A DNA stretch of 64,000 nucleotides from Coleophoma eucalyptorum (lineage: Eukaryota > Ascomycota > Leotiomycetes > Helotiales > Dermateaceae), in contig JALRME010000015.1 in assembly GCA_026120035.1 (NCBI GenBank), positions 365,830-429,829 of the forward strand, read 5' to 3'. This document shows, piece after piece, positions 19,865-32,146 of this stretch. A program made the position numbers and the translations under genes. Each line of letters begins with the position of its first letter. Position 1 is the first letter of the stretch. Under the pieces are notes generated by a model, which ran no database searches, was not told the DNA's origin, and saw nothing but the letters and a program-made list of their open reading frames with translations.

Positions 19865-21908
19865 TCAATGTTTTGGCCTCTTCATTGGGTGAGCTTCCGT
19901 GTTTCTATCCAAAAGAATTAGTACACGTCAATTTGCAGCCAGAGGTTAAAAACAACGTAAAAACTTACAAAACATATTCATCTAGGTTGATAACATCCGG
20001 AGTGCTATACAACAGATAGAAATACTTCAACGTTTCAGCGAGCCAGAAACTCTCCATCTCATCGACTTTCTTTGGACTCGCGCTTGTCACATCATTTATA
20101 GCACTGTGTGCAAGGGTAGTCGTCGTATGTGCTTGGATGCTCTTGAACATATCCCATCCAGCATCAGCCCAGTATTGCTCTCCGGTGATGCGGTGCATGA
20201 TGAAGACCGATTCGATAGCTTCAGGTCTGTCTTAAATTAGCGAGACGCTCAAAACCAACTGAGTAGAGTACTTACCTGAGGAGGTATCTTCTGTCAGTAA
20301 CAGCTGCGAATCCAGGCGAGAGCCCTTGATCACGAATATGCTGGCGAATCCGATCCTCGCTCATATTGGGGTCCATGGCATTCCACCACTTCTTCTCATC
20401 CCAAGTACAGTTATTCTTATCTGCGCAGGGGACGGCGTCCAGAGTTTCTGGCATGATACCCGTCACGGTGTTTCGATAGGCCCAAACACAACCATCAGCT
20501 AATTTTCGACCAGTCTCTACATCGTCTGCTCGCTGGAATATTTTGCCAGCAATAGCAAACATACCTCCCGTAAAACATGTCAGATGCTGCAGATTCGGGT
20601 CTAGGGAGGTCGTAGTTGGAGAAACGTGATATGTTCCACTGATGAGAATGTCGTGATCGCCTACAGTCATAGGACGGAAAATGAGATGCTTTTTCGCGAC
20701 CTCTGCAAAGCTTTCGTACATTTTCTTATACATTTTGGAGACGCCTCCTAGCATCATGTATTGCTGTGATTGTTAGCTCGATGCTTCGAAGGTCGGGATT
20801 CCACATACTTTAGGGAGGTATTCATAAGTTGAATCTGCCAAAGCTCCCAAGGTAAATATTTCTGATGATCCTTCCCAAGGTGAACCAATCACTATTTCTT
20901 TATCGAACTTGGTAGCATCAACCATTGCAGGCCACATTCCAGGAAGTTGGGTATTGTTTTGCCACTTTTCCAATTCGTTCATAACACGCTGCACGGCGTC
21001 GAAATACTTCATATTGCCTGTGATCTGGGAAAGTCGAGTGAACTCCAATTGTAAGGATCCGAGAACTGCAAGTACAACACTGCTGCTAGGCATATGATTC
21101 GTAATATTTTGATTGGTTCTTTGCAGGGTTAGCAAGTGTACGATGCCTGAGCGGTCTTGAGCTCTAAAAGGCCTCTCGAGTATCCAACTTACGCTGACCA
21201 GTAATAATGCGGGGAGGGCATTCTGTTTGGCGTGTCAAAAGCCGTGTATAACACTTCAGCCAACTCGATAGCCTTTTCCAGCAATACCACATAACCACCC
21301 CCACTGACATCAAAGGCTGCTAGGAGCCCACCTAAGTGTCTGATAGTAGTCTCAAATAAGTTAATCTGGCAATCTTCCTTATGCGTAAAGTCGATCTTTG
21401 CAACCTCGACCAAAGCAAGGTCAAATTCGTCATAAAGGCCCATGATCCATAGTGTATCCAGACTATCAACCAAAGTTGCAGCCCAGCCACAGAAAGGTGA
21501 CTTAAAGCCTCCATTCACCGGCCTCAGTTCGTCTTCCGTCCATGCTTGATTCTTGTAGCCCTCCCAGGCATGTATCGCAGTGTCTCTGACTTCCTTTAAT
21601 CTGTGCTCCCTGATCTCCCGAGCAGCAGGGGCTTCTGGGATTGAAGCATGTTGAATTTTGGGCAGCCGCAGTGGTCGGCCAGATGGGTAAGGTATGCGAT
21701 CCTTAGCAGGATACTGTTCGGAAAAGATGGGCTCGGTGACATAGAATTTAAGCTGTGCAGGACTGATGAACGTCTGTCGGATGAACCAGAGGAAGCTGGT
21801 CGCAATTATAGCTAGCACAAGTGTTCGTATGGTCTTTCGATTCGGGGGACCCACAGACGGCAGCTTACGAGTTGGACGTCGAGGCGAATCATCTCGTAAC
21901 TTACCCAT
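19865..21908 (-). CDS. Class I alpha-1,2-mannosidase (GH47), type II membrane protein
   Basis: Five exons on the minus strand (21193-21908, 20809-21118, 20276-20763, 19969-20226, 19865-19904) give 603 residues. A short cytosolic tail is followed by one membrane segment (about 29-46, [16 protein letters not shown]). GH47 signatures are [46 protein letters not shown] and the terminal TEAHP, whose Thr binds the catalytic calcium in this family. The last exon is only 40 nt: GTAAGT at the end of INLDEYVL contains an in-frame TAA, and splicing adds [12 protein letters not shown]. Enzymes of this type trim Man9 N-glycans in the ER or Golgi; which compartment is not clear from sequence. Confidence 0.92.
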
Positions 21909-22960
21909 ATCGCTGCGGTTGGGGGTTCTAAAGATGCTTTAGTGGATGTAAGACTCAAAGGTTCATTCTCAGAGAAAATTTGGGTGATTATGGTTTGTAC
22001 TTGAAGTTATCCATATGTGGTTGATCTCTCCCCACTTGCTATAGCTAAAGCGACAACCCCAGACTAAGTCAGGGTCCGTGTTGCGTCTTGAAATGTGTCT
22101 CCAGTAGGAGAAAGAACGTCTGTGGTTGAGCAAGACTTAAACCCCAAACACGGGTGGGACCGATGTCAGAAGCAGGTGAAGTGAAACGAGAGGAGCGGCT
22201 AGAACTATCAAGCTTGAGGAGACAATAAGGAAAAGGGACAGAGGTATGAAGAAAGGTAGATGATTAGAGTCACAAGATAAAAGAAAGGACGACACAATAA
22301 GGAGATAAAAGAGATAAAAAAAAAAGAAGTCTGTCTTCGGCGCAGACCAGTTGGAATCCAATTGTAGAGCTTGCTTCAAGAGCGACTTGTACAGAAACGA
22401 GGATCGTGTCTGCGCGCCGTCTCAGGCTTGCAGATCTCGAATGAGCGCCCAGGAACATGGTTGGACTCTGTGCAACCGGTGGCTCAGAGGGTAAGCTGTA
22501 CGTTGACTCAACATCGCTGGTTCCATAGAAGGGGCCGGGAGGAAGAATGGACGAGAACGTCCAAAATTGTTGAAATAAGGTATAAAAGTCGAGAAGGACG
22601 GATCCAGATCAACAGGTACTATACATATCGATGCTCTTTGCGCTAGGCCAAAACCAAACAACCGCTCGGAGGCACGATTTCTACATTCCGATATCCGATG
22701 CACGTAATTTGGAAGTGCGCGGGGAAGACGCGTGAGTCGAGGCTCGGCGCGTCATCCGGAGAGCTTATCTTAGCTAGCATTTTCTATCTTAATCTGTCAT
22801 TCATCTCAATTCTACACCTCTATACCCCGGCCCAGCAAGATCGATGAGCTACACCTTCGAGCTACCATCATCTTCCCAATCCATCATGATGATGATGCCA
22901 ATCACCATAACATCCATTAGCACCGACCGGCCGTGAAAATTTCACCTCATTATTGGCACT
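21909..22960. other. Divergent promoter region between GH47 and REV7 genes
   Basis: About 1.05 kb shared by two divergently transcribed genes. It contains an A-rich run near 22317-22325 (A9) and purine-rich tracts (AAAGAAAGG, GGGAGG). Short frames on both strands lack domains. No RNA gene is visible. Confidence 0.55.
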
Positions 22961-23880
22961 ATGCCGCCAACCCGTCCACCTCCCAAGCCCGTCCAGCTAA
23001 CGACACAAATTGCACTTCTCCAAACTTTGACCAGCTTCCTCACCGTCGCAATCCATACAATTCTCTATGCGCGGTCCATCTACCCACCAGAGTATTCATT
23101 CCCTCCTCTTCAGCTCCCTCCCTTCCCCGTCTGCCACTTCCAAACCTATGCTGACATAAAACTGCCAACAGGACCTTCCTCCTAACCCGCGCCTACAACT
23201 TCCCTGTGCGCCAAAACCGGCACCCAGATGTCTGTAAATGGATCCTCTCCACCGTCTCGCACATCGAGACGTTGATGAAAAAAGGCACCGTAGCACGAAT
23301 CATCATACCCATTCATCACATCTCAACCGGCGAAGTGATGGAGCGCTTCATCTTCGACGTTTCAACCTTCCCCAACATACCAGCCAATTCACTCTACGTA
23401 CCTTTTGAAGATGCTTCGCTCAGTGCAGATCCCCATGCCGAAGGGAAAGCGAAAGACAGTGAGGCAAGGAAATTGAAAAAACCACAATCTTTAGTTGACA
23501 TTGAAGAACAACTACGCGCTACCATCCGCCGACTCGCCTACGCCGCGGAGAAGTTAGATCCGCTGCCGGAGGAAGAATGCACCTTCACGGTGGCCGTGGA
23601 GCTCAAAGACTCCAAAGACGCAGAACCACCTATTGAGCATCTTGGGATCTGGGAGGCTAGTGAGCCCAGTTTGCAACCGCGAGACAAATTGAGCGCAACG
23701 GGTGACTTGCACGAAGAGGAGCATGTTAAGGAGAAGGAGAGAGGTAAAGATATTGGAGGAGTGAAAAGCGTAGCGGTGCGGAACGTTGAGGCCGGGGAAT
23801 TTCGGATCGAGAGTTGGATTGAGGAAGGGAGAGGGAAGGAGAAGTGGATTGAGGAAAAGAGGCAGGAAGGAAGGTGGTAG
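22961..23880 (+). CDS. REV7: Rev7/Mad2B HORMA-domain subunit of DNA polymerase zeta
   Basis: Two exons, 22961-23091 and 23172-23880, are separated by an 80-nt intron (GTATTC..AACAG, branch GCTGAC) and encode 279 residues. The HORMA domain occupies roughly residues 12-185. It has an N-terminal helix (LTSFLTVAIHTILYARSIYP), then TFLLTRAYNFPVRQNRHPDV and the C-terminal safety-belt strands with FTVAVELKD. The RQNRHP stretch is characteristic of Rev7. The last 80 residues are charged and Lys/Glu-rich, a fungal extension. Rev7 joins Rev3 in translesion synthesis. Joining the exons removes a stop codon and restores RSIYPPETFLLTR, which supports the model. Confidence 0.85.
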
Positions 23881-24685
23881 GATGATGAATAAGTAAGATG
23901 GAAGAGGGGATCATGGTTAAATAAACACATTTCACATTCCTATGTGCGTGGACCAATACATAACCAACCGCTGATCCCTTCATATTTACCTATCGCATCG
24001 GAGAAAAACTGCAGTTGATTCTCTTCTAAAGGCCCCATTATCTTTTCTGATCTTTCACTAAGGGAGAAGAGAACGGTATTTTCAAAGTTGCCGAGCTACC
24101 TAGACTAATAAGTGATGGCAGAAAAAGCAACTCAACAGGGTAAAGTACCGTGATGTAGGAAAGAAAGAGCAAAGCTTAGGATGAGACAACGCTGAGAAAA
24201 ACAAGAAGGAAAATGGTATTATTTAGCTATTGCCGGGAATCCCACAAGTCCCTGTACCTTCGCTCCCTTCACCTCCCTCAGAATGCCATGTTCCTGCCTG
24301 ACGCCAGAAAGATGAAATAACATGCGAAAAAGAACCCAATTATTCTCCTGATTATTCCTATGCGGCAGGGCCTTCTTCTATTTGCCCACTCGAAAATATA
24401 CCTCTACCTTTCTTACCCAACGTCGTTTGATGGTTGTTTTTTGCCCGGTTCATATCCGCATCGCAATTACCGGAGAATACCTTCTTGTTGCTCATTTCGT
24501 CGATTACAACTAACGAACATTCCTGGCGACGAAGTGATGCGTTCGTATTGACTACCACTTCAATATCTGAAGGTTTCTGACGTTCAACTTCAGTCCCCTT
24601 GCAATATATCTTGTATTAGATCTTGTACTGGTGCATCTCTTCGACCGCCTACTGCTAATCTCGCAGGATCTCCACGGAAATGATC
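23881..24685. other. Convergent intergenic region
   Basis: Between the stops of REV7 and the RBR ligase gene. Small frames at 24358-24558 and 24360-24551 overlap on opposite strands and have no domain, so I see no gene here. Confidence 0.55.
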
Positions 24686-27626
24686 TCACAGCATAAAATT
24701 TATATCTCGTAAACCGCCTATACCATAGTCTGGGTTAACATTATCACGATCTTGAATAAACTCTGGTTGTGGTGGTGCAACTGCTGCAGCCAGATCATAC
24801 ATTTGTAGTGCTTGGACCTGGCCTTGTCGTACAGCTGCATCCTCCTCGCGTATTTGGCGAGCATTATCCTCCAGATTAGCCATAGCTTGGAGTATATTAT
24901 CCGGGACTTCGGGGTTATCTGGGGCGGGTTGTATATTTAGGTCTTCTAAACCATGGTATAGTTAGTTACATTTTTTCCTTCAAGTAAAAAGTGCGAGACT
25001 GGGCCGCTCGTGATGGGATCAAAGGATATCACTTGACGTAGTCCAACCTACCAGCGCGAGCCAACAAGCGCCTCCGAGCCAAAAGCATTTCATCAACTAT
25101 CCGCATGTCCCATCCCACAGCATATTCGGGTTGTGGGGGATTCTGAGGCTGTCCTATGTCATCAAGTTGCAAATTGATTGGGCCCGGATTCTGGGGCCTG
25201 TGATAACCGAGTCTAGGCAGTCTACCTGTTGAAAGCATTAATATAGATCAAACTTATCCTCAACGGCCTCCAGTAGTTGCAATTTTTTAATTCGATACAG
25301 AAAAGAGATCAAGAAATGACTAACCTGCCACAATATTTGCAAATACTCGAGCCCGCGGATTGTACTCCGCCCGTCGCTTGTCATCTTCAGCCACTTTCTC
25401 TGACATATTGATCTTCAGGTCGTCCTCTGTGAATTCAGGATGATCTGCACGAATTTTTGCCAAGGCCAACTTCTCTGCTTGTCTGACCTCGTTTTCGTGT
25501 CGTTGCTCCAAGAGAAGTTCCTGCGTGTCGAATAAAGGACAGTTGCCATTTTTCCCACCACGTGTAGTATCGTTGAAATGGTCATATCCAGCTTGTTTGG
25601 AGCATATGTAGCACTGTGTATTTAAACAACCAGCACGAGTACATGTCATTTTGTTACAGCCATTTTCCTTGACAAATGGGGTGTTACACTTATTGCATTT
25701 TCGGATCAATGCAGCTGACATGGCCTCCTCGATTTGTCGACGAATAGACAGGCTGTTTTCTTTGGCATATTCTGCACAAGTCTTTGGAATGTGGGAGTCC
25801 ATTCTGCAAAGCCGACAACTGATTCTTTCACAATCAGGGGCAGCACAGATAAACTCGCGATTGACTTCGACTGGAGGGTATTCCGCAGCGTAAGGGCAGA
25901 ATGGGCAGCTCGCAAGGTTCTCGATACCTGCCATACGCAGTGCAGCTTCTTGCTCATTTCGTTCCAAGGCAGTTGTAGACTTCTCGTCAAGGAATAGCTT
26001 TCTGGCCCAAGATCAGTATAGAATTAAAGGGAACAAATAGTCAGCTTATACCTCTGGGATATGGAGAATCCACCGTCACATCCATCCATAGACATGCAGC
26101 GCAATTCATACTTAGAGTTTCCGATTTCAGTCTCGGCCATCTGTCTTGCACAGCCACGACAAAACATATGCCCCTCGTCTTTGTCACAGTAGACCATCCT
26201 GTTAATAGGATGATCACAAAAGCAGCAACCACACTCGCTGATCAATCCTTCTCGTTGAGCCTCCAGTAGGTTTTGTTCCTCAGCTGCCACGGCCTGACGC
26301 TCAGCTTCACGTTTTTGATCTTGTTTTCGCCGCAGCTTCCTAGCTGCTTGAAATTCAAGAAGAACATCACGGGTTCGTATCTCTAGATTGTCCTTTTCAA
26401 GATGAGAATCCAAAAGTTGCGGCTTGTTCTTGTCTAGATAAGCATTCCTAACTTTCCTGCTTTTCTTAAGTTTGGAGTATGTAGGGTTTTGGGGATCCCA
26501 GGTTCTCTCAGCTATTTCAAGGGTAAGATAAGCTGGAAATAGACGATAGTTATCCTGTTTTAATACAGCTTCAATGTACGTTATTGGAGTACTGATGAAA
26601 TCCTCTTGTAAACACTCTTTACTGCTTTGTATTAGTGATACTAAAAAAACGATAAGGAGAATTTCATAATGAAAAGTAAATATTACAAGGTTGGAAGAGT
26701 CTAAGGAGATCAAAGAACACGCTCTTCTGTACAAGAAACACTTACATCAAAACCTTTATATCATGCATAGGATCAGCAAGTTCGCGCTCTGTGGTGTACT
26801 TGCGTATTGCTTCTTCTTCCTCATTGACTTCCCTCTTCCTCTTCAGCAGTTTTTGCGTGTCTTTTGCCTTGGGCCATGCGTCTCCATTCTCTTCTTTATC
26901 CAAGATGTGAGCTATTACTTGCTCAGAATCACGCGACACGGTCTGGCAAATTTCCTCCACGTAGTTTAGACAAATGCCTGGGAACACAGCAGCAACAGTA
27001 TCAATGCATGCGGCCTTGGACTGGACTTTGGGTGGGCAAAATTGCTGTTCTATTGGGACTGCCGGAATTGATCCCCTCTCTGTCTGTGCAAGCATATTCT
27101 GTGAGCCCGCATTATCTTCAAAAATTTCCGGATCGTCGTTGACCAGTGCCGCGTGAAGGGCTCTTTCACTTTGTCCAATTCTTAGATTGAAATATGCGGA
27201 ACCGTCATCATCGCCCTGATCAAGATCATTGGGAAATATCTGGTCTAGAATAGAATCGTTCAGAGCCTCATCCATATTATCTTGAATAGGTTTCTGTTTG
27301 ATAGCTGCAGGCTGTCTTGCTCGTGGCTCTACAGGTGAATAGAAATCTTCGATGTCGCTGTCGTCGAGTACAATTTCATCCTTTCGGGCGCGACCACCCA
27401 AGTTGATTCTATTGAGTACGTCTTTATTTTGAAGTGCAATACCTTCTTCCTCAGAGTCGGAGTCAAGATCAATAATCTCCCGCGAAGGTGATTCGTCTAC
27501 CTCAGCTTCGTTATCAAGATCAATCACCTCATGTCCCGGTGGCCAACGGAACGGTCCTTGCTGTGCACGGTACATAGTTTCTGGTGTTTCTGGTAGTGAA
27601 GCTATAGCTCCACGTTTTTGCGTCAA
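24686..27626 (-). CDS. RBR E3 ubiquitin ligase, RNF216/TRIAD3 type, with SIM-like motifs
   Basis: Five exons (26746-27626, 26052-26621, 25325-26001, 25052-25225, 24686-24945) encode 853 residues; introns are 50-124 nt. RING1 begins near residue 424 (CGCCFCDHPINRMVYC, CRGC). An IBR follows (CPFC, CAAPDCERISCRLC), then RING2 (CNKCNTPFVKENGCNKMTC). In RING2 the Cys of NKMTC is the expected thioester-forming residue. The GYDHFND segment after RING2 matches RNF216-type ligases. The N-terminal 100 residues carry three hydrophobic-acidic motifs (VIDLDNE at 34-40, IIDLDSDSEEE at 51-61, IVLDDSDIED at 85-94) that look like SUMO-interaction motifs. The C terminus is Gln/Pro-rich and disordered. Substrates are unknown; SUMO-guided targeting is inferred. 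Confidence 0.85.
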
Positions 27627-30600
27627 AAGTCTGGGATTCTCAAGTAGCTTTAAATTGAAAATCTTCCTGGGAACTTGACGGCTGAACTGGGGCCTTCGAC
27701 GAGACCTCGAAGCTGACGATAAGTTCTTCGAAGACTAAACTGGGTACTTCGAAGACTCTTACCTGAGCTTGAGCTTGAACTGGCGCTTCAGCTTGAGTAA
27801 AAAGCTGGCCTACTGCACCTGCTGCTCATTATACTCGAAGGCAGGCATAACGCGGGGTGTGGGCTGCTAAGTGATATGATCAAAGAAGTACTCTTTGTGA
27901 GAGTATGAGCTCAGGTTTTTGGCTCAAAAGAATGTAGTGAGAGGATTGAACTGTGTCGTACGATTATCGTTGCATAGAAAGATACCGACATACGGATCCT
28001 GGTAGTTCAAGGTTGCAGTATCGTCGTGGAAGACTAAAGAAGTGTATGTACCGAAGTAACTGCTGGATCGTAGTCTTGTCGTCCAAACTTGCCAGGCATC
28101 TTCAAGAAGGAGATGGACAGGACGAGCAGGCACGACAAGGCTGCGGAAATATTGAGGCTCGACTCACTTGCCTGAGGTGACAGCTGCCTCATCCGACGAA
28201 CGTCGCCTTAAGTCCCCGCATCATCGCATCGACTTTGGACTAGCCTGCCGCTAACTGCGGGGCTAACACTATCTTATCGCGGTCGCCTATCTCGTAATCC
28301 TGGTCTGTACTTCGCAGCACATGCAGTACCTTGCACTACCATACCTAGCCATCCGTTCATTTTCTGGTTTCCTTTCTTCTTCTCCATTATACTTTTCAGG
28401 GATCTAGTTTGTTACTCTGTACTTCATGCAAGGTACCTTGACACCGATTCATTACCTGAAGATTCCATGTCGACAGATACTCTACAGCGTATCCAGATGA
28501 GAGGCGAACCCTGATGTTATCCTTGATGGTATGACGTGGTACCGAGTCTTTCAAGTAAAGTTCTAATTGGTGTGCCTCTAAGAGCAAAAGAATCCTATAG
28601 GCTGGTGTGAAAAGAATCCCATAGGCTGGTGTGAAAAGCGTTTCCGGATTCAAACTAGGATGGATACAACTCCGAGATAACACATGTCTTCTCGCCATCT
28701 TTGACTTCTTTAGACTTTACTATCCCGGACGCCTAATACGCCTGTGGCAAACGTCTTCTACTGGGGCTACATCAATGGTCACATGAAACACTGTTTGGCT
28801 TACTGCCTCGAACAAGAGCATCAGTCGATGAGAGACTCTTAATTCTCAATTTCAGTCCAGCTTTTGGACATCCGAGCCCCTGTGAACGAGTACGGATCGT
28901 AGTCCATTGGAAGTTCATCAATTAGACTAACACTATTATTTCCGAAGGCAAGGCTCTCAAGGTATTAAATGAGCGACTGAATGACATTTTAATTCCTAAC
29001 ATATTTTCGGTAATGATCATAAAGGATATCCCTATGAGTTTTTCAATATTTCTAGCTACTGAAGTAATGTTACATCTCGAAACTCTTCTCAGTGATTAAA
29101 TGATGATAGCTCGAACCATCCGTGAGCACTAGTCACTAAGTTGACATCTGAGTTTTGCAATTTACAGTGAGCAACGATGCACTGGGTCTGCTGATGGATG
29201 ACTCCACAGATTTCAATTATTCGTACGATTTCTGTAAAACAACCATATGTACTCGAAATAGCATGGTCTATTCGGTGAGAGCACTAGTAGAAGACTAGGA
29301 GAACCCGGTTTTACCTTTCCTTCTGGGTCGCGAAGGCTTTTAGAGCCAAAGTGACAACATGTTCTGCTCCAAAGGCGAAAGCGCCTATTCCTGGATAAAA
29401 GGTCGCTATACTGAAGACTTGGGATAGCACGCACTCTTGGGCCAGTCAAAATAGCAAGGCATGCGATGTATAGCTATAAGCTTATTACAAATCGAGCTGA
29501 TCGCTTAACTTCCTGAAACAACAATCATTTCCTACGCCCACCTACGTAACCAGGTCTCAAAATTCCGCTGTCACAATTGCTAGAACCCTTAGGCTTGACC
29601 AATGACGCTTCCCCGCATTCATCCTCACCCTATTTTCTGAGATGTAAATATTGTTCTCCCATACTCTACAAACCTGTCATTTGGTTGTCGTGGTATATAT
29701 GTGCACATGTGTTCAGAAAAAGATGTGATGGTAAATGAAGTTTCAATGCAAGTCACTCCGAAACATGAAGGAATCAATGGTTAAAAATTGAAGGTAGAAG
29801 AGGACAACTTCTTGCAAATAAAGTTTGAAGGTAGGGTAGTGTAGCGACACCGAGTTAACGACTGTATTCGTCGCGGTGACTTGCCAGAGTTGCAATACGA
29901 TGAACTTACACCCATGTACTACTTCCATCAATATAGACTATGAGCCAGGGTGTAGTTCGTCGGACTGTTCTATATTAACATGAAGAAATGGAATACTTCT
30001 AATGATTTTTTCTCTCTCTCTTCATTCATGCATTCCCCCATCCATACAACCACCCCAGCGACACAACACGGTCAACGAGCATCGCCTGTGATGCGTTGCT
30101 AACCGAAGCTCGCTTTGCACCGGCTTCCACAGATCACAGATCGAGTCCGGGAGCAAGGTACCTGCATGTAATCTCACCGCCCTACAGGATGTGCAGCCTT
30201 CATAAAAGTAAGACCCCTCTCCTGCTTGGCTGAAGTTGTAACCTCCAAAGGCAGGTCATGGCGAGCTGTTATCTAATAAATACCTTCTCCATGTCACCCG
30301 ATCAAACGCAGTAAAGGTCAAACGCAACGAAGGCGATGCCGTCAATGGTGAATCCTTTACTATGCATCTGCTGACCAACACGGATGTCGTAAGAAGGTCA
30401 AGGTATAGTGCAGTAGTTTATCTTATCGCTCCTTTATCGTTGAGGACAGGACCCCGACATGCATTTATGAGGCACGAGTTGGCGCCCTTTCCCTGACCGT
30501 TTTCGTTTTTGTCATCTTCGTTCCAACCTTCCATTCTTATACTACCTTCCTCTTGACACGTACGACTCGTAACACAGCTCGCTCGAAGCGTACTGTTCCT

Positions 30601-30727
30601 CCCTCTCCCGTGCTCATCTTAGCATTGAAGACAGCATCGAAGACGACAGCGAACTCGAATTTGGCAGATATCCATTTCACAGCATCCCCACCGGCCCCAC
30701 AGTTCTGTCACTACCAAATATCTAATT
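27627..30727. other. Gene-poor region of 3.1 kb
   Basis: No frame in this stretch has a recognisable domain; the longest is about 100 codons (28396-28698, minus). It contains a 24-bp direct duplication at 28586-28633. The left 200 bp probably hold the RBR gene promoter and the right 300 bp the promoter of the GNAT gene. Decayed transposon sequence is possible but I recognise none. Confidence 0.5.
28586..28633. repeat. 24-bp direct tandem duplication
   Basis: Two adjacent 24-bp copies, AAAAGAATCC(T/C)ATAGGCTGGTGTG, differ at a single position. They lie in non-coding sequence with no visible link to a gene. Confidence 0.8.
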
Positions 30728-31852
30728 ATGGGTTCCATCGATCTTCCAGACTGGCAATCGCCATCCCTCGCCCTCGTCAACCCAACCTTCGAGGAGCAGA
30801 TCCAAGTATGGAACACGAATTCAGCTTCCTGGAAAGGGCCTCTATCCAAAGAAGTATATCTTGAACGAGAGCAATACCTTACTACAATACCCCTAAATTG
30901 CGAAAAGGGAATATCGCACTGGATCCTCGTCGACTCAACCCTCCCTCCCAATCAGCGTCAGATCCTCGCTTCTTGTGAATCGTTACGTAAACGAGCTATC
31001 GTTGCTCAGAATGGTGAAGTAAAGGAGGTCATCACACATGGCATTGGCTCCGTGTACTGTGATCCTAAATACCGGGGCAGGAAATATGCATCCCGGATGA
31101 TGGCGGAAGTGGGCAAGATCCTAAAGACATGGCAGACGGAGAAAGGGGACTGTAAATTCTCAATCCTATACTCAGATATTGGGAAGTCGTATTATGCAGG
31201 CTTTGGGTTCAAGCCGTTCCCAAGTACACATATCGCATTGCCACCGAACAGCGGGTCTGTCTTAGTGGAGGCAACAAAGCCGCTTCAATCCTCAGACCTC
31301 CCAGATCTTTGTGCTTGGGATGAAGCGTCCATTATATCCCAGCTCGCCGCCGCGAAGGATGGGAAGGTTCATGTCTCTATTATTCCTGAGAATGATCAGA
31401 TGCGGTGGTTCCACCTCCGTGAGGAATTCCTCTGCAAGCACATCTTCGGGTCCTCAAAGTCGTTGCCAACTGTAAAAGGTGCTCTCGGAGGCTCGCCAGG
31501 ATCGCGTGTCTGGGCAGTCTGGACACGCTCTTACTATGGGCCTCTGGTACACGAATCCGGAAATACTCTACATATTCTTCGGCTCGTCATCGAGGATGAG
31601 AGTGCTGAGGAATCAAATGCGCAGGCGCTGAAGGGGATTTTGGAACTTGCGCAGAGAGAGGCCAAAGAGTGGGATTTGAATGAAGTTGAATTATGGAATC
31701 CCACGCCGGGCGTGAAGAAGCTGGTTGATATGACGGGCTTAGAACATAGTGAGGTAATAAGGGATAAGGAGAGTATTGCCAGTCTGATGTGGTATGGAGA
31801 GGAGAAGGAGGAGGTGGTTTGGGTTGGAAATGAAAAATATGGTTGGTGTTGA
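30728..31852 (+). CDS. LYC1: GNAT acetyltransferase, Lyc1 (lysine N6-acetyltransferase) type
   Basis: A single-exon frame of 374 residues. The acetyl-CoA binding region is GIGSVYCDPKYRGRKYASRM near residue 110, the Q/RxxGxG/A-like motif A of GNAT enzymes in its fungal Lyc1 form. It is followed by SILYSDIGKSYYAGFGFKPF, where the YYxxxGF element closes the GNAT core. The C-terminal half (from about 200) matches the second domain of Lyc1-like proteins by general layout. In yeasts Lyc1 acetylates free lysine at N6 as the first step of lysine catabolism. Orthology is likely but not proven, because the family is expanded in filamentous fungi. Confidence 0.75.
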   Translation: MGSIDLPDWQSPSLALVNPTFEEQIQVWNTNSASWKGPLSKEVYLEREQYLTTIPLNCEKGISHWILVDSTLPPNQRQILASCESLRKRAIVAQNGEVKEVITHGIGSVYCDPKYRGRKYASRMMAEVGKILKTWQTEKGDCKFSILYSDIGKSYYAGFGFKPFPSTHIALPPNSGSVLVEATKPLQSSDLPDLCAWDEASIISQLAAAKDGKVHVSIIPENDQMRWFHLREEFLCKHIFGSSKSLPTVKGALGGSPGSRVWAVWTRSYYGPLVHESGNTLHILRLVIEDESAEESNAQALKGILELAQREAKEWDLNEVELWNPTPGVKKLVDMTGLEHSEVIRDKESIASLMWYGEEKEEVVWVGNEKYGWC

Positions 31853-32146
31853 TTGATTTAGATTCTGCTCAATATACCTCGCACATCGTGCATTTATTCG
31901 TTTATGACTGGCCTAGCTGTTGCTTTCTAGTACTTCGGTATGACGCTGCATCCCCTATGCACCTGCGTCGTCGTCTACGTGAATATACCGCTTCCTATCT
32001 CAAAAGCTCTTCCTCGACATGCTTGGGTTAACATCTTGCCCTGCTCCGGCTTTCTTTTTGCCAGATCGTCTGTCATATCCCCTTTCCCTCAGTGAGAAGC
32101 TTTTTCATGATAATGCATGGTGCCATACATATCATTGGGAAATGCC
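31853..32146. other. Short convergent intergenic region
   Basis: Only about 290 bp separate the GNAT stop from the Dcc1-like stop. No space remains here for a missing C-terminal part of the Dcc1-like protein. Confidence 0.6.
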
